The translations under genes and the position numbers were made by a program. Under the pieces are notes generated by a model. That model did not search any database and was not told the DNA's origin. It saw only the letters and a program-made list of their open reading frames with translations. Positions 55,079 to 64,000 of a DNA stretch of 64,000 nt are shown here, piece after piece. Positions within the stretch are counted from its first letter, which is position 1. The number at the start of each line of letters is the position of its first letter. Origin of the DNA: an uncultured Granulosicoccaceae bacterium (GTDB lineage Bacteria; Pseudomonadota; Gammaproteobacteria; Granulosicoccales; Granulosicoccaceae); NCBI GenBank assembly GCA_937931165.1, contig CALHCI010000031.1, positions 1 to 64,000 on the forward strand, read 5' to 3'.

Positions 55079-56020
55079 ATGGCCAATATCAGCTTCTATT
55101 CTGTAGATGATCATGCTGCACAAGCGCTGACACTGCTAAGAGAGAAACTTACCGGTCATAGTATCTGGCAATGGCCTGATATCGGTTGCGCCGCAGATGA
55201 GCTTGATTACGCAATTTGCTGGCAACCACCAAAGGATTTTTTCGACCGCGCAGACAACCTAAAAAGCATATTGTCGATGGCCGCCGGTGTTGATCACTTG
55301 CTGCAGCATCCCGGCCTTCCACAAGGTATACCGTTGATTCGACTGTGCGATGCCGGAATGGGACATAAAATAGCCGAATACGTGCACTATGGCGTTCTGC
55401 GTGCACATCGCAATTTTGACCAGTATCAGCGGTATCAGCAGGCCCGCAACTGGTGCCCCCAACCGGATATAGACGCAGCTGATTACCGTGTGGGCGTCAT
55501 GGGATTCGGCGTCATTGGCAAGGTTGTCGCCAACCATCTTCACAATGCCGGCTATCAGGTAAGCGCATGGAAAAGAAGCCCGCCGGATGACACGCATCCA
55601 TACGCAGTATTTAGCGGTGACCACAGCGAGTTTTTAGCATCACTGGAGGTACTGGTGTGTGTGTTGCCACTCACCGCACAGACAAAAAATATTGTCGACA
55701 AAAATCTGCTCGCACAATTACCTGCTCAAGCGCACTTCATTAATGTCGGCAGGGGAAGCCAGGTAGTAGAAGAAGACTTACTGCAGGCACTGGACAACGG
55801 CCAGTTGCAAAGCGCACTGCTCGATGTCTGTTCACAGGAGCCGCTGCCACAGGATCATCGGTTTTGGACGCACCCCGGTGTCAGCATCACTCCCCACGTT
55901 GCCGGCCCCACACAATTGCATCTGTCAGTCACACAGATTGCTCAATCGATCAAAGCCATGGAAGCCGGTCAGCCGGCACAGGGGCTGCGCGGCGCAGTCA
56001 ACATTTCAGCCGGTTACTGA
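55079..56020 (+). CDS. D-2-hydroxyacid dehydrogenase, glyoxylate/hydroxypyruvate reductase A-like
   Basis: This 313-residue enzyme has the NAD-binding GVMGFGVIGKVVANHL, the catalytic Arg in FINVGRGSQVVEEDLL, Asp/Glu in LLDVCSQEPLP, and the catalytic His in ITPHVAGPTQ. The overall pattern fits GhrA, which reduces glyoxylate and hydroxypyruvate with NADPH. The start ATG at 55079 gives MANISFYS. It is followed by a strong terminator shared with the convergent aquaporin gene. Confidence 0.88.
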   Translation: MANISFYSVDDHAAQALTLLREKLTGHSIWQWPDIGCAADELDYAICWQPPKDFFDRADNLKSILSMAAGVDHLLQHPGLPQGIPLIRLCDAGMGHKIAEYVHYGVLRAHRNFDQYQRYQQARNWCPQPDIDAADYRVGVMGFGVIGKVVANHLHNAGYQVSAWKRSPPDDTHPYAVFSGDHSEFLASLEVLVCVLPLTAQTKNIVDKNLLAQLPAQAHFINVGRGSQVVEEDLLQALDNGQLQSALLDVCSQEPLPQDHRFWTHPGVSITPHVAGPTQLHLSVTQIAQSIKAMEAGQPAQGLRGAVNISAGY

Positions 56021-56047
56021 TAATGTCCACTTTTTTATCAGACAAAA

Positions 56048-56075
56048 AAAACGCGACATCGAAGTGTCGCGTTTT
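56048..56075. terminator. Bidirectional Rho-independent terminator
   Basis: A perfect 11-bp stem (AAAACGCGACA / TGTCGCGTTTT) encloses a TCGAAG loop, with A and T tracts on both sides. It lies between the convergent dehydrogenase (ending 56020) and aquaporin (ending 56117) genes and can serve both. Confidence 0.92.
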
Positions 56076-56116
56076 CTGATACCACTATTTCAAGTACTAC
56101 CTGGAGCAATCAGCGC

Positions 56117-57019
56117 CTAGTAGCGGTCATCACGGTAGTCGCGATAGTCGTCTCTGTACTCACCACGGTCGCGGTACTCAGCACGCTCACCGCGGTACTC
56201 ACCACGATCACGATACTCAGGCTCACGAACTTCAACTCTTTCACGTGGCGCAGGTGCTGCTGCTTCTGCAGGTGCCGCACCTGAAACGATCAGGCGGTAG
56301 ATGATTGCACCCAGAACCGCACCGACGATTGGCGCTATCCAGAAAACCGGAAGCTGGGTAACCGCAACGCTGCCAGCTTCGGCATCACCAAACAACTTGG
56401 AAACCAGAGCAGGACCAGTACTACGTGCAGGGTTAACAGAAGTGTTAGAAACCGGAATCGAAATCAGGTGGATCAAGGTTAATCCCAAACCAATCGCGAT
56501 AGGTGCGAAGCCCGCTGGAGCGCGCTCATCAGTAGCACCCATGATAATGATCAGGAAGAAGGCAGTCATGATAACTTCCATCACAATCACTGCTTCCATG
56601 CTGAATTTACCTGGAGAAGCAGCATCGTAGCCGTTAGAAGCGAGTGTTGGCACAGCACCGGCGTTCAGAGACGCAGCCGCATCACCAGCATTGGTTACAA
56701 ACCACTGAAGAACAAACGCTGCTGCGATCGCACCCAGTACCTGGAACACAATATAAGGAATCAGGTGACCGAAGCCGAAGCGTCCGCCAACCCACAAGCC
56801 GATAGAAACAGCCGGGTTGAAGTGGCCACCGGAAACGTGTCCCACTGCGTAAGCCATGGTCATTACAGTAAGACCGAAAGCCAAAGAAACACCGACCAGG
56901 CCGATGTTAATACCGATATCCCCTGCAAATGTAGCGGCGAAAATCGCGCTGCCGCAGCCCCCTAGCACAAGCCAGAAGGTGCCGAAAAATTCGGCCAGGT
57001 ACTTATTGTGAAAATGCAT
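56117..57019 (-). CDS. aqpZ: Aquaporin Z-like channel with Arg/Tyr/Asp repeat tail
   Basis: This 300-residue protein has the two aquaporin pore boxes, GHFNPAVS (first NPA) and [11 protein letters not shown] (second NPA), and six membrane helices. E. coli AqpZ has 231 residues. Here about 35 residues of Ala/Pro-rich linker and a repetitive tail of YRDRGE and YRD units are added at the C-terminus, with DYRDDRY at the end. The tail would be cytosolic and highly charged. It passes water and perhaps small solutes. The tail DNA is itself repetitive (cgcggtactc-like units), so its length may vary between strains. Confidence 0.9.
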   Translation of the reverse strand: MHFHNKYLAEFFGTFWLVLGGCGSAIFAATFAGDIGINIGLVGVSLAFGLTVMTMAYAVGHVSGGHFNPAVSIGLWVGGRFGFGHLIPYIVFQVLGAIAAAFVLQWFVTNAGDAAASLNAGAVPTLASNGYDAASPGKFSMEAVIVMEVIMTAFFLIIIMGATDERAPAGFAPIAIGLGLTLIHLISIPVSNTSVNPARSTGPALVSKLFGDAEAGSVAVTQLPVFWIAPIVGAVLGAIIYRLIVSGAAPAEAAAPAPRERVEVREPEYRDRGEYRGERAEYRDRGEYRDDYRDYRDDRY

Positions 57020-57427
57020 ATGTATTTCCTTTGTTGATTGAGTGAAGCACTATATTTTTGTTGTTATCACGAATAACCGGATAAACACGGCCCATGATTC
57101 CCTGTTCAGGCTGGGTTCCGGTATCCCTGTTGTATCTCGCAGCAGCATCATAGCCAGCGCACGCATAAACTCCAATACGGTTCCGTAAACCTTTGTAAAT
57201 GCACAGAGGAACCGCGCGCTGCAACAGCACTATTGTGGCAGATTTTCAGCGAACCGAGCGTAAAATCACATCAGCAGGACACAATTGTTAAAATTTCGCA
57301 GCTGCCCGGTCGGCACTTTCGCTATACTCGCCCCGAACTAAACGGCCGTACTATCCGTAGCGTTGCTGGTAAGCGCGGTTTTATCGTTCGTACTCTATAT
57401 TAAGCGTATGTCTACGCGGAGACTGAT
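57020..57427. other. Intergenic region, nothing identified
   Basis: This 408-base divergent region lies between the aquaporin gene and the TIM-barrel gene. A TATACT hexamer at 57323 could be a -10 element, but I find no good -35 partner. A GGAG ribosome-binding site precedes the TTG start at 57428. No RNA gene or repeat stands out. Confidence 0.45.
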
Positions 57428-58321
57428 TTGTCCAGACTAGAGATCTACCAATCGCTTTGGGCCATGGATGCCGGCAGGGGAAGCCACCCGGCGGTAAGTC
57501 ATGAAGAAGCATTTGCGATGGTCAGAGATGCCGGATTCGCAGGGATAGCCATCAATCTCGGTGCGGCAGATATCGAAACTGCCTACAAAACGCTGCCCTA
57601 CTTCCGTCAGTATGAACTGGGATGTGTGATCAATGCTTTCCCGGCAAGTATGGAAGATATGCTGCCCGTGCTGACTATGGCGCGTGAATTCAATGCTGTT
57701 GCTGTCAATGTTATCGCCCAGGTGATTCCCAGTAGCGTCGATGAGGCCTCGCTAATGGTGCAGGACTGGATGGAAGAAGCAGAAAAAGAAGAGGTCACGA
57801 TTGAGTTTGAAACACACCGCAATTCCATTACCAACGATCTCAACTACACCACGCAGTTGCTCGATGCTGTACCGGACATGCGCTTAAGTGTCGATCTGTC
57901 GCACTATGTTGTTGATCGCGAATTTTCGCTGCCAATGGTGGAAGAAGAACAGCAAATGATCGACACCATCCTGCGGCGTGCCGATGCTTTTCAGGGGCGG
58001 GTCGCATCAGCGCAGCAAATACAGCTGCAGATCGAATTTCCACAACATCAAAAATGGGTGGTGCAGTTTCTCGATTGGTGGGAAGCCGGCTTTCGCCACT
58101 GGCGTAAACGCGCCTCTGACAAAGACACACTGATATTTCAAACCGAACTGGCACCGCCGGAGTACGCCATGACTGATGCAGAAGGCATGGAAATGTCCGA
58201 TCGCTGGCAGGAATCACTCATTATGAAAGGCTGGGTAGAGGACATGTGGGCACGGCTGGTCAAAGAAGAAGCAGAGCAGGCAGTACAGCGCAAAGAAACC
58301 GCCAGCGAGTCTGCCAGCTAA
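57428..58321 (+). CDS. Sugar phosphate isomerase/epimerase-like TIM-barrel protein
   Basis: This 297-residue protein fits the xylose-isomerase-like (AP endonuclease 2) TIM barrel: EEAFAMVRDAGFAGIAIN, VTIEFETHRNSIT with the first Glu/His pair, and MRLSVDLSHYVVDRE with a conserved Asp/His. The C-terminus departs from the family in its Trp-rich FLDWWEAGFRHWR segment. It probably isomerises a sugar or polyol. The TTG start has GGAG seven bases upstream. truC begins four bases after its stop, so the two are co-transcribed although the functions seem unrelated. Confidence 0.78.
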   Translation: MSRLEIYQSLWAMDAGRGSHPAVSHEEAFAMVRDAGFAGIAINLGAADIETAYKTLPYFRQYELGCVINAFPASMEDMLPVLTMAREFNAVAVNVIAQVIPSSVDEASLMVQDWMEEAEKEEVTIEFETHRNSITNDLNYTTQLLDAVPDMRLSVDLSHYVVDREFSLPMVEEEQQMIDTILRRADAFQGRVASAQQIQLQIEFPQHQKWVVQFLDWWEAGFRHWRKRASDKDTLIFQTELAPPEYAMTDAEGMEMSDRWQESLIMKGWVEDMWARLVKEEAEQAVQRKETASESAS

Positions 58322-58324
58322 CGG

Positions 58325-59083
58325 ATGTCTGAAGATGCAGGTACTGCACAGAAAATACCTGTGCTGTACAGAGATAAGCGCCTGGTAGTCGTGGTAAAAC
58401 CCGCCGGGCTGCTGGTGCATCGCACACCACTCGATTCTTATGAACAAGAAAACCTGGTCAAACAACTGGGTCTGCAGTTAGACCAGCCGGTCTATCCGGT
58501 GCACCGGCTCGACAAACCAACCTCCGGAGTCATGGTGCTTGCACTGGACCCTGACTGTGCAAGATCAGTGACCAGCCAGTTTGAGCAACGCACCGTCAGC
58601 AAACACTATTATGCCGTTGTACGAGGTTACACCGAGTCAGAAGGCAGTATTGACTACGCTATTGGCGACAAAGACGCCCGACATAACAGACGATCACCGG
58701 CGCTAAGCCACTATAAAACACTTGCATCTATCGAATTGCCACACCGGGTAGACCGCTATCCCACCACACGCTACAGCCTGGTGGAAGTCACGCCGGTAAC
58801 CGGCCGCCGACATCAGATACGTCAGCACATGAAGCACATCAATCACCCGCTGATTGGCGATACCAGCTACGGCAAAGCAATACACAACCGGTTTTTCAGT
58901 GAACATTACCAAAGTCACCGGCTGCTGTTACATGCCACCGGTTTATCATTTGTTCATCCTGACAGCGCTGACAAATTATCGTTCAGCGCACCGTTCATGG
59001 ACGAGAGTATCTCAGACAACGGACAGTTTGCCCGTGTTCTAAACGATCACCGATGGCATTGGCACCATAGTCAGATTGTGTAG
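58325..59083 (+). CDS. truC: tRNA pseudouridine(65) synthase
   Basis: This 252-residue protein is a RluA-family pseudouridine synthase with catalytic Asp in HRLDKPTSGVMVL. Family landmarks follow: RSPALSHYKTL, then TTRYSLVEVTPVTGRRHQIR. The last block together with GDTSYGKAIHNRFFSEHY is characteristic of TruC, which modifies U65 of tRNA. It starts four bases after the TIM-barrel gene. It ends three bases before the convergent repeat-protein gene, with no visible terminator in that gap. Confidence 0.93.
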   Translation: MSEDAGTAQKIPVLYRDKRLVVVVKPAGLLVHRTPLDSYEQENLVKQLGLQLDQPVYPVHRLDKPTSGVMVLALDPDCARSVTSQFEQRTVSKHYYAVVRGYTESEGSIDYAIGDKDARHNRRSPALSHYKTLASIELPHRVDRYPTTRYSLVEVTPVTGRRHQIRQHMKHINHPLIGDTSYGKAIHNRFFSEHYQSHRLLLHATGLSFVHPDSADKLSFSAPFMDESISDNGQFARVLNDHRWHWHHSQIV

Positions 59084-59086
59084 TGC

Positions 59087-60679
59087 CTAGGCCTTGCGCC
59101 GAAACAGGCCGACAAGTGATAAACACAACAGCATCAGTAAACCCGGGTCAACCGGTCCGCTGCTTCTAAAAGAAAATACACAGCCGCCATCAAGACCGGT
59201 ACGGACAATGGTGTTGGTCCTGATGTTCACCGCCGTTTCATCGGCATCAAGGTAGGCCGGAATGCCATCACCGTCGGCATCTACCACCCCTTCGGCACGA
59301 TCTGCAATACCATCTGCATCGCTGTCGTTATCGAGGTAGTCAGGCACACCGTCACCATCGCTGTCTACTACACCTTCTACCGAATCCGGAATGCCATCGG
59401 CATCACTGTCAAGATCGAGAAAATTCGGCACGCCGTCAGCGTCAGCATCGGAATTGGTTTCAACGGCGTCCGGAATGCCGTCACCATCACTGTCGTCATC
59501 GAGTGAATTTACAATGCTGTCTCCGTCAATATCATCCTGTCCTTCTACAGCATCCGGAATACCATCATTGTCTGAATCAATGGCAGTATCTGTCGGTGCC
59601 GGAAGAGTCGTGTCGTTGTCTACAAAGTTCGGAATAAAATCACCATCGGCATCGGCATCTCCCTCAATCTGATCGGGTACGCCGTCACCGTCACTGTCCA
59701 GATCCAGATAGTTTGGCGTGCCGTCATTATCGGTATCACCATCCCCTTCTACGGAGTCGGAAAGTGTGTCGTTGTCGTCGTCCGGATCTGTGTAATCAGG
59801 AACACCATCGCCGTCTGAATCCAGAAAACTGCTGCCGTCTGCCGGATCTGTACCTTGTTCTGCTTCGACCGCATCCGGCACACCATCATTGTCGCCATCG
59901 GCTTGTGTGTTGGTGTCAGTGGCGTCCTGAAAGGAAGCCGTGCCGTCACCATCAGGATCAAACAACGGCTGTACAAGACCATCGGCATTTCCAATCCTGA
60001 AGTCGTAGTCGTCATCATCGAGATACGCAGGCACACCATCACAATCGCGATCAAAGTACGGGTACACGCCGGCTTCGAGAAGATTACCTATACCGTCACC
60101 GTCTGCATCACCATCAATGATATCGGGCACGCCATCAGCGTCGGTGTCGAGAAATGAGAGTGCCGATGATTCATCAGTGCCCTCGGAAATTTCAATACTA
60201 TCGTGCACACCATCGCCGTCTGAATCGGCTTCATGGTCGTGCGAAGAATCCTGAAACGCCGCGGTGTTGTTATTGTCCGGATCGAAGGCGGGTTGAACCC
60301 TGCCATCGGCGTTGACTATGTTTGGATCGTTGTCATCATCATCAAGATAGGCCGGTACACCATCCATATCACTATCAACATAGGGGTTACGGCCGTACTC
60401 AAGAAGATCGGGTACATCATCGCCGTCGGAGTCTGCATCGAGATAGTCAGGTATGGTGTCACCATCACTGTCGAGAAAGTTGCTCGCCACATCCGGATCG
60501 GTACCTTCTGCAATTTCAACCTCGTCCGGAACTCCGTCGCCATCTTTGTCGGTCATGGCAAGGGCACTGCCCGCTGTCAACAGACACACTAACGTACCGG
60601 TGAGCAATAAATTTTGCTGCCGCTTTTTGGTAACGGTGTTTTCAATTTCCTGCGAGAGGAGTGTTTTTGTATAACTCAT
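59087..60679 (-). CDS. Thrombospondin type 3 repeat protein with Cys-type sorting tail
   Basis: This 530-residue exported protein starts with a long N-terminal region and a signal core ending near GSALA. It is then composed of about 20 Asp-rich calcium-binding units of the type DSDGDGVPDYLD, many linked by VEGxxDxD spacers. It ends GLDGGCVFSFRSSGPVDPG followed by a membrane helix and FRRKA. The Cys after GG, the helix and the basic end resemble JDVT- or MYXO-type CTERM sorting signals. It follows the larger repeat protein by 12 bases and is probably in the same operon. It may form a calcium-dependent surface structure. Confidence 0.85.
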   Translation of the reverse strand: MSYTKTLLSQEIENTVTKKRQQNLLLTGTLVCLLTAGSALAMTDKDGDGVPDEVEIAEGTDPDVASNFLDSDGDTIPDYLDADSDGDDVPDLLEYGRNPYVDSDMDGVPAYLDDDDNDPNIVNADGRVQPAFDPDNNNTAAFQDSSHDHEADSDGDGVHDSIEISEGTDESSALSFLDTDADGVPDIIDGDADGDGIGNLLEAGVYPYFDRDCDGVPAYLDDDDYDFRIGNADGLVQPLFDPDGDGTASFQDATDTNTQADGDNDGVPDAVEAEQGTDPADGSSFLDSDGDGVPDYTDPDDDNDTLSDSVEGDGDTDNDGTPNYLDLDSDGDGVPDQIEGDADADGDFIPNFVDNDTTLPAPTDTAIDSDNDGIPDAVEGQDDIDGDSIVNSLDDDSDGDGIPDAVETNSDADADGVPNFLDLDSDADGIPDSVEGVVDSDGDGVPDYLDNDSDADGIADRAEGVVDADGDGIPAYLDADETAVNIRTNTIVRTGLDGGCVFSFRSSGPVDPGLLMLLCLSLVGLFRRKA

Positions 60680-60691
60680 ATGCTATTCCAA

Positions 60692-63600
60692 CTAACAATT
60701 TATTTGTCTTAAACCGCGTCTTCGATATGCCAGCCCGCAAACTGCACTTACAAGTAAAAGCAGCAGGCTCCAGTCGTATCTCTGCACGTTGTTTCTGTGA
60801 CCGAATATCATTGAACACCCATTGCCCAATACACCGGTTCCGGTACCCAGTACGGCGCCTGCATCCGGCACAAATTCATAGACGTCAGCGAGACTCTCGG
60901 GCGGTGGCGCACCTGCGAGGCTATCGAGAAATCCATCTCCATCAGCATCCACGTCAAAAGCATCTACTATTCCATCGGCGTCCAAATCCTCACCGGAAGT
61001 GTGGTCAACGTCATATAAATCATCAATAAAATCCTGATCAGCATCAATACCCCGGGTATAAAACTGATCTACCTGATCCGGTATGCCATTGCCGTTGCGG
61101 TCAGCGAAGTCGTCGAGTTGCCCGTCCTTATTGTTGTCTACCACCATTGACTCAACGATATCTGTGCGGCCATCGCCGTCACTGTCCAGATCGACCGTAT
61201 TGGCCAGTCCGTCGGCATCGGTGTCCTGTGCAGTATCTGCAGCAAGCAGATCGTCATGCAGCCCATCAACATTCATATCAACAAATTCATCGACACGGCC
61301 ATCCCGGTCAGAATCAGTCAGGAACTGCTCGATAATATCTGCAAGCCCATCCTGATCAGAATCAAGATCACGATAATCCGGAATCCGATCAAGATCGGTA
61401 TCGAGCGCAAGTGGCGTGGTTTCACTACTGGCACCGGCATTTTCCAATGCATCAGTAAGCCCATCGTTATCACTATCGATATCCCGGTAGTCGTCAATAA
61501 GATCACCGTCGGTATCTCGAGGCGCTCTAACCTCACCACTGCCGGGTGATTGTTCAAACTGATCAGGAATACCGTTATCGCCTACCGGGCTTTTTGCGTT
61601 AACTGAACTAAATCCTGCCTCTATCAGATCACTGATACCGTCACCATCACTGTCAATATCGCGATAATCACGAGTACCATCATCATCGGAATCGAGCAGG
61701 CTTTCGTAGTGATCGGTAATACCGTCATTGTCACTGTCTAAATCAATGTAGTCCGGCACCCCATCCTGATCTGTGTCTGCAGTGCTTTCTATATCATCTG
61801 CAATGCCGTCACCATCACTGTCAGTTGCACTGGCAACTCTAACGGTAAACTGGATTGCGGCCTGATTATCAAGTTCATCCGCACCTGTCGCTACCAGGTT
61901 ATTGTCCCCGACACTGAGCAGTTTTCGAACGCGACAACGCCATTGTCCGTCTTTAACCAACGCTTCACATAACGGACTACCCTGATCGACTGTAACCAGT
62001 ACCTTGCTGTTATTGGATTGATCTGTGAAACCACGAATCATTGGTGCTGTATCAGTCGATAATCCAACATTGTCGACCACTAGCGCAGGTGGTTTGAGGT
62101 CTACAGCGAGTTCGGCCGATGTATTGTCGTTAACCGCATTGCCGGCAATATCTGTCACAGTCGCGATTACGTCGTACACACCGTGTGGCAGCGCATCGGA
62201 TGCCGGTATACTAAGCTGCCACTCACCCTGTGGCATTTTTTGCAAATATCCGTCACCTGCCACATAGGTCACTCCATTCACGGCCACTGCCAGCAAATAA
62301 TCATTATCTATCGGATGTAGACCATTTATAACCGGCGTTGCACTCGATGTATGTAACCCACTGACCTGTGGCAGCGGTGGCGGTGTCGTATCAATCTGCA
62401 CTGAATCACTGCCGGTCTCAGAGCTATTACCTGCCTCGTCAGTGATTACGGCAGTCAGGGAAAACGACTGTCCGTCGGGGGCTGCCGGTAACACGACTCT
62501 TACCATACCCTCTGCAACATCGAGCGGGGTAAGCACAATAGTCTGCCGGTCATTATTGTTGGCGATCGTTACCTGGTCGTTGACGACAGCGGTTGCCGGC
62601 AAGTGCACAAGCACCGTCAGCTCGGATTGATATTCATCAGCTGACAAGAAACCACTGTTGTCGACATCTGCGACTATTTCTATCTGAGGCTTTTCAGTCG
62701 GCGTCAGATCCAGCTTTACAGATCTTGTCTTTTGCGTCAGCAAGTCATCATTGGCGCTGATATACAACAAGGAAAAATCCAGTGTTGCTCCGTCCGAAGG
62801 TGTTTCAAACGATACAGACACAACACCTTCACGCAAATGATCCTCATCAAGCACAACATTAACCCGTTCAAACTGCGAACTGATGATCATGCGCTGATCA
62901 CTGAGCGCATCGGACGGTACTGTCACTGCTACATTGATCCGGCCACTTAGTTCTGCACGATTAATATACCCGTCATTGTTGGTATCTTCCGAGATGGTCA
63001 ACACCGGATCCGTGACATTAGCGGTGGTTCTTTTCACACCACGATTTAGCGCGAGCAGAGACAACGTGCCAAAGTCGTCAGCGCCGTGTTCATCCACTAA
63101 CCGATAATCAATACCCGCAATATTTCCGGTGAAATTAACTGACGGCATAAACTCGAATGCACCATCCTGACTAATAGTCAGTGTACCCTCCGAGATACTG
63201 ACCGCGGTATCCGGCGGATACGTAATCTCGTTGATTTCGAAAGAGTCAATACTAATTCTGTCACCGTCGATCAGCGTGTCCGCATCCGTATCATTTGACA
63301 ACAGCCCTTGTTCTGCCGGCACATCAAGGCGTTCATTGCGGTTAACGATTTCCCGGTCGTCATTGGCAATCGGTGCATCATTAATATTATAAAAAACGGG
63401 GGCAACAAACGGTACAGGTTCGAATAAAACTGATCCACTAAAGCTACCTGATTTTCTGGCAGTCACTCTTACAATCAGTTTTTTCTGTTGATTAAGCGTT
63501 ACAGAGGCTGCATAAACGCTATCGGATGGACGCACACCCTGCACTGCATCGACAGAATAAAGATGCAGTGTGGCGGGTGAATCCACCATTGCGGTAACAA

Positions 63601-64000
63601 ACGATCCTGTCTCAAGCGTGTAATCAGATGCACTATAAATAGTGGTGATATTGTTCACCAGTCCGATAACACTGGCTTGCAGATCGATGCGATGAATCTC
63701 AGGTCGCCCGGACGCTGTCAGGCTGACCGCAATTTCAACAAAGGCCCCCTCAGCATTAGCACGCATAGCCGGTTGCAACGCACGAGGCAATGCCATGTTG
63801 TTATCAATGCTTAACAAGTCACCCTGGTGGATGCGCAACACTTCGACCGTGGCATCAACAAAAGGAGCTACGTTGGGAATACGGTAAACAGCACCTGACT
63901 GTAGCGAATTACCAGAGAGCAGCGTAGGCTCAGAAGAGAAATTAAGGACTTTGCTGCTGTCCGGATACGCTGGAAACGTGGCCGCCAGCAGCAACAAGCC
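60692..64000 (-). CDS. Large exported protein with Ig-like and thrombospondin type 3 repeats (5'-partial)
   Basis: The frame runs off the right edge; about 1100 residues are visible. The first in-window residues, LLLLAATFPAYPDSS, are the end of a signal peptide, so the start codon lies outside. A beta-rich region follows, then Ig-like repeats with an NDAPIANDDREI-type junction, and about eight thrombospondin-type-3 calcium repeats (about residues 720-1040, such as DTDQDGVPDYIDLDSD). The C-terminus has GNGC, a membrane helix (YDWSLLLLLVSAVCGL) and RRRG. It is upstream of and co-oriented with the smaller repeat protein, with a 12-base gap. Confidence 0.82.
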   Translation of the reverse strand, partial: GLLLLAATFPAYPDSSKVLNFSSEPTLLSGNSLQSGAVYRIPNVAPFVDATVEVLRIHQGDLLSIDNNMALPRALQPAMRANAEGAFVEIAVSLTASGRPEIHRIDLQASVIGLVNNITTIYSASDYTLETGSFVTAMVDSPATLHLYSVDAVQGVRPSDSVYAASVTLNQQKKLIVRVTARKSGSFSGSVLFEPVPFVAPVFYNINDAPIANDDREIVNRNERLDVPAEQGLLSNDTDADTLIDGDRISIDSFEINEITYPPDTAVSISEGTLTISQDGAFEFMPSVNFTGNIAGIDYRLVDEHGADDFGTLSLLALNRGVKRTTANVTDPVLTISEDTNNDGYINRAELSGRINVAVTVPSDALSDQRMIISSQFERVNVVLDEDHLREGVVSVSFETPSDGATLDFSLLYISANDDLLTQKTRSVKLDLTPTEKPQIEIVADVDNSGFLSADEYQSELTVLVHLPATAVVNDQVTIANNNDRQTIVLTPLDVAEGMVRVVLPAAPDGQSFSLTAVITDEAGNSSETGSDSVQIDTTPPPLPQVSGLHTSSATPVINGLHPIDNDYLLAVAVNGVTYVAGDGYLQKMPQGEWQLSIPASDALPHGVYDVIATVTDIAGNAVNDNTSAELAVDLKPPALVVDNVGLSTDTAPMIRGFTDQSNNSKVLVTVDQGSPLCEALVKDGQWRCRVRKLLSVGDNNLVATGADELDNQAAIQFTVRVASATDSDGDGIADDIESTADTDQDGVPDYIDLDSDNDGITDHYESLLDSDDDGTRDYRDIDSDGDGISDLIEAGFSSVNAKSPVGDNGIPDQFEQSPGSGEVRAPRDTDGDLIDDYRDIDSDNDGLTDALENAGASSETTPLALDTDLDRIPDYRDLDSDQDGLADIIEQFLTDSDRDGRVDEFVDMNVDGLHDDLLAADTAQDTDADGLANTVDLDSDGDGRTDIVESMVVDNNKDGQLDDFADRNGNGIPDQVDQFYTRGIDADQDFIDDLYDVDHTSGEDLDADGIVDAFDVDADGDGFLDSLAGAPPPESLADVYEFVPDAGAVLGTGTGVLGNGCSMIFGHRNNVQRYDWSLLLLLVSAVCGLAYRRRGLRQINC

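Noticed and set aside
1-64000. CRISPR arrays, insertion sequences, prophage, integrases, defence islands
   Set aside because: I looked for regular spaced repeats, transposase or integrase motifs and terminal inverted repeats and found none. The tRNA-Arg at 21734 shows no adjacent integrase.

Overview
The window looks like a chromosomal segment of a free-living, probably marine or aquatic, gammaproteobacterium. Supporting evidence is a 426-residue citrate synthase of the proteobacterial type, mnmH, truC, recQ, argG, aqpZ and mlaA homologues, an RND efflux pair, lipobox and Tat export signals, and several secreted proteins with C-terminal sorting tails. Base composition is roughly balanced. I see no phage, insertion sequence, CRISPR array or rRNA. 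The only RNA gene I can support is tRNA-Arg(TCG). I cannot name the genus from sequence alone.

Layout. 1-9.9 kb: a partial Bcr/CflA-type exporter, two Nudix hydrolases, a nucleoside hydrolase, a Gfo/Idh oxidoreductase plus inositol-phosphatase pair, a HAD phosphatase, a methyltransferase-like protein, an ABC exporter and MlaA. 9.9-16.4 kb: envelope genes (GbsR-type regulator, DUF2970, BON/OmpA protein, 638-residue membrane coiled coil), closed by a strong bidirectional terminator, then small exported proteins. 16.8-21.5 kb: a Crp/Fnr regulator, mnmH, and then the most unusual locus: a 66-residue peptide with three copies of a 13-residue motif, a DUF6065-like protein, and a convergent winged-helix/TPR regulator. 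21.7-26.4 kb: tRNA-Arg, two enzymes fitting the lower non-phosphorylative L-fucose/L-fuconate pathway, a GMC oxidoreductase, a lipoprotein and a stand-alone Lrp-type ligand domain. 26.6-36 kb: RND efflux operon, sirtuin, lipoprotein, DUF2892 protein, argG and gltA (the last behind a perfect 22-bp palindrome).

36.2-64 kb is rich in surface and secreted proteins: a GlyGly-tailed protein, an aldose-epimerase-like enzyme, a membrane Ser/Thr kinase with a downstream exported protein, TerC, a 1618-residue lipoprotein combining a polysaccharide-deacetylase-like domain with six cadherin-like repeats and a duplicated beta module, RecQ, a DUF1800/DUF1501 secreted pair, an Atm1-type ABC exporter, a 2-hydroxyacid dehydrogenase, an aquaporin with an odd Arg/Tyr/Asp tail, a TIM-barrel isomerase, TruC, and two adjacent thrombospondin-type-3-repeat proteins with Cys-containing sorting tails.

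The best candidate for an undescribed system is the 18.7-19.8 kb repeat-peptide/DUF6065 locus. Its three repeats are nearly identical in protein but differ at many synonymous positions, so the peptide sequence itself appears to be selected. Other points worth following are a MutT-like gene with no canonical start that lies in frame directly behind the mlaA stop codon, the giant deacetylase-like lipoprotein, the aquaporin tail, and the gltA palindrome.
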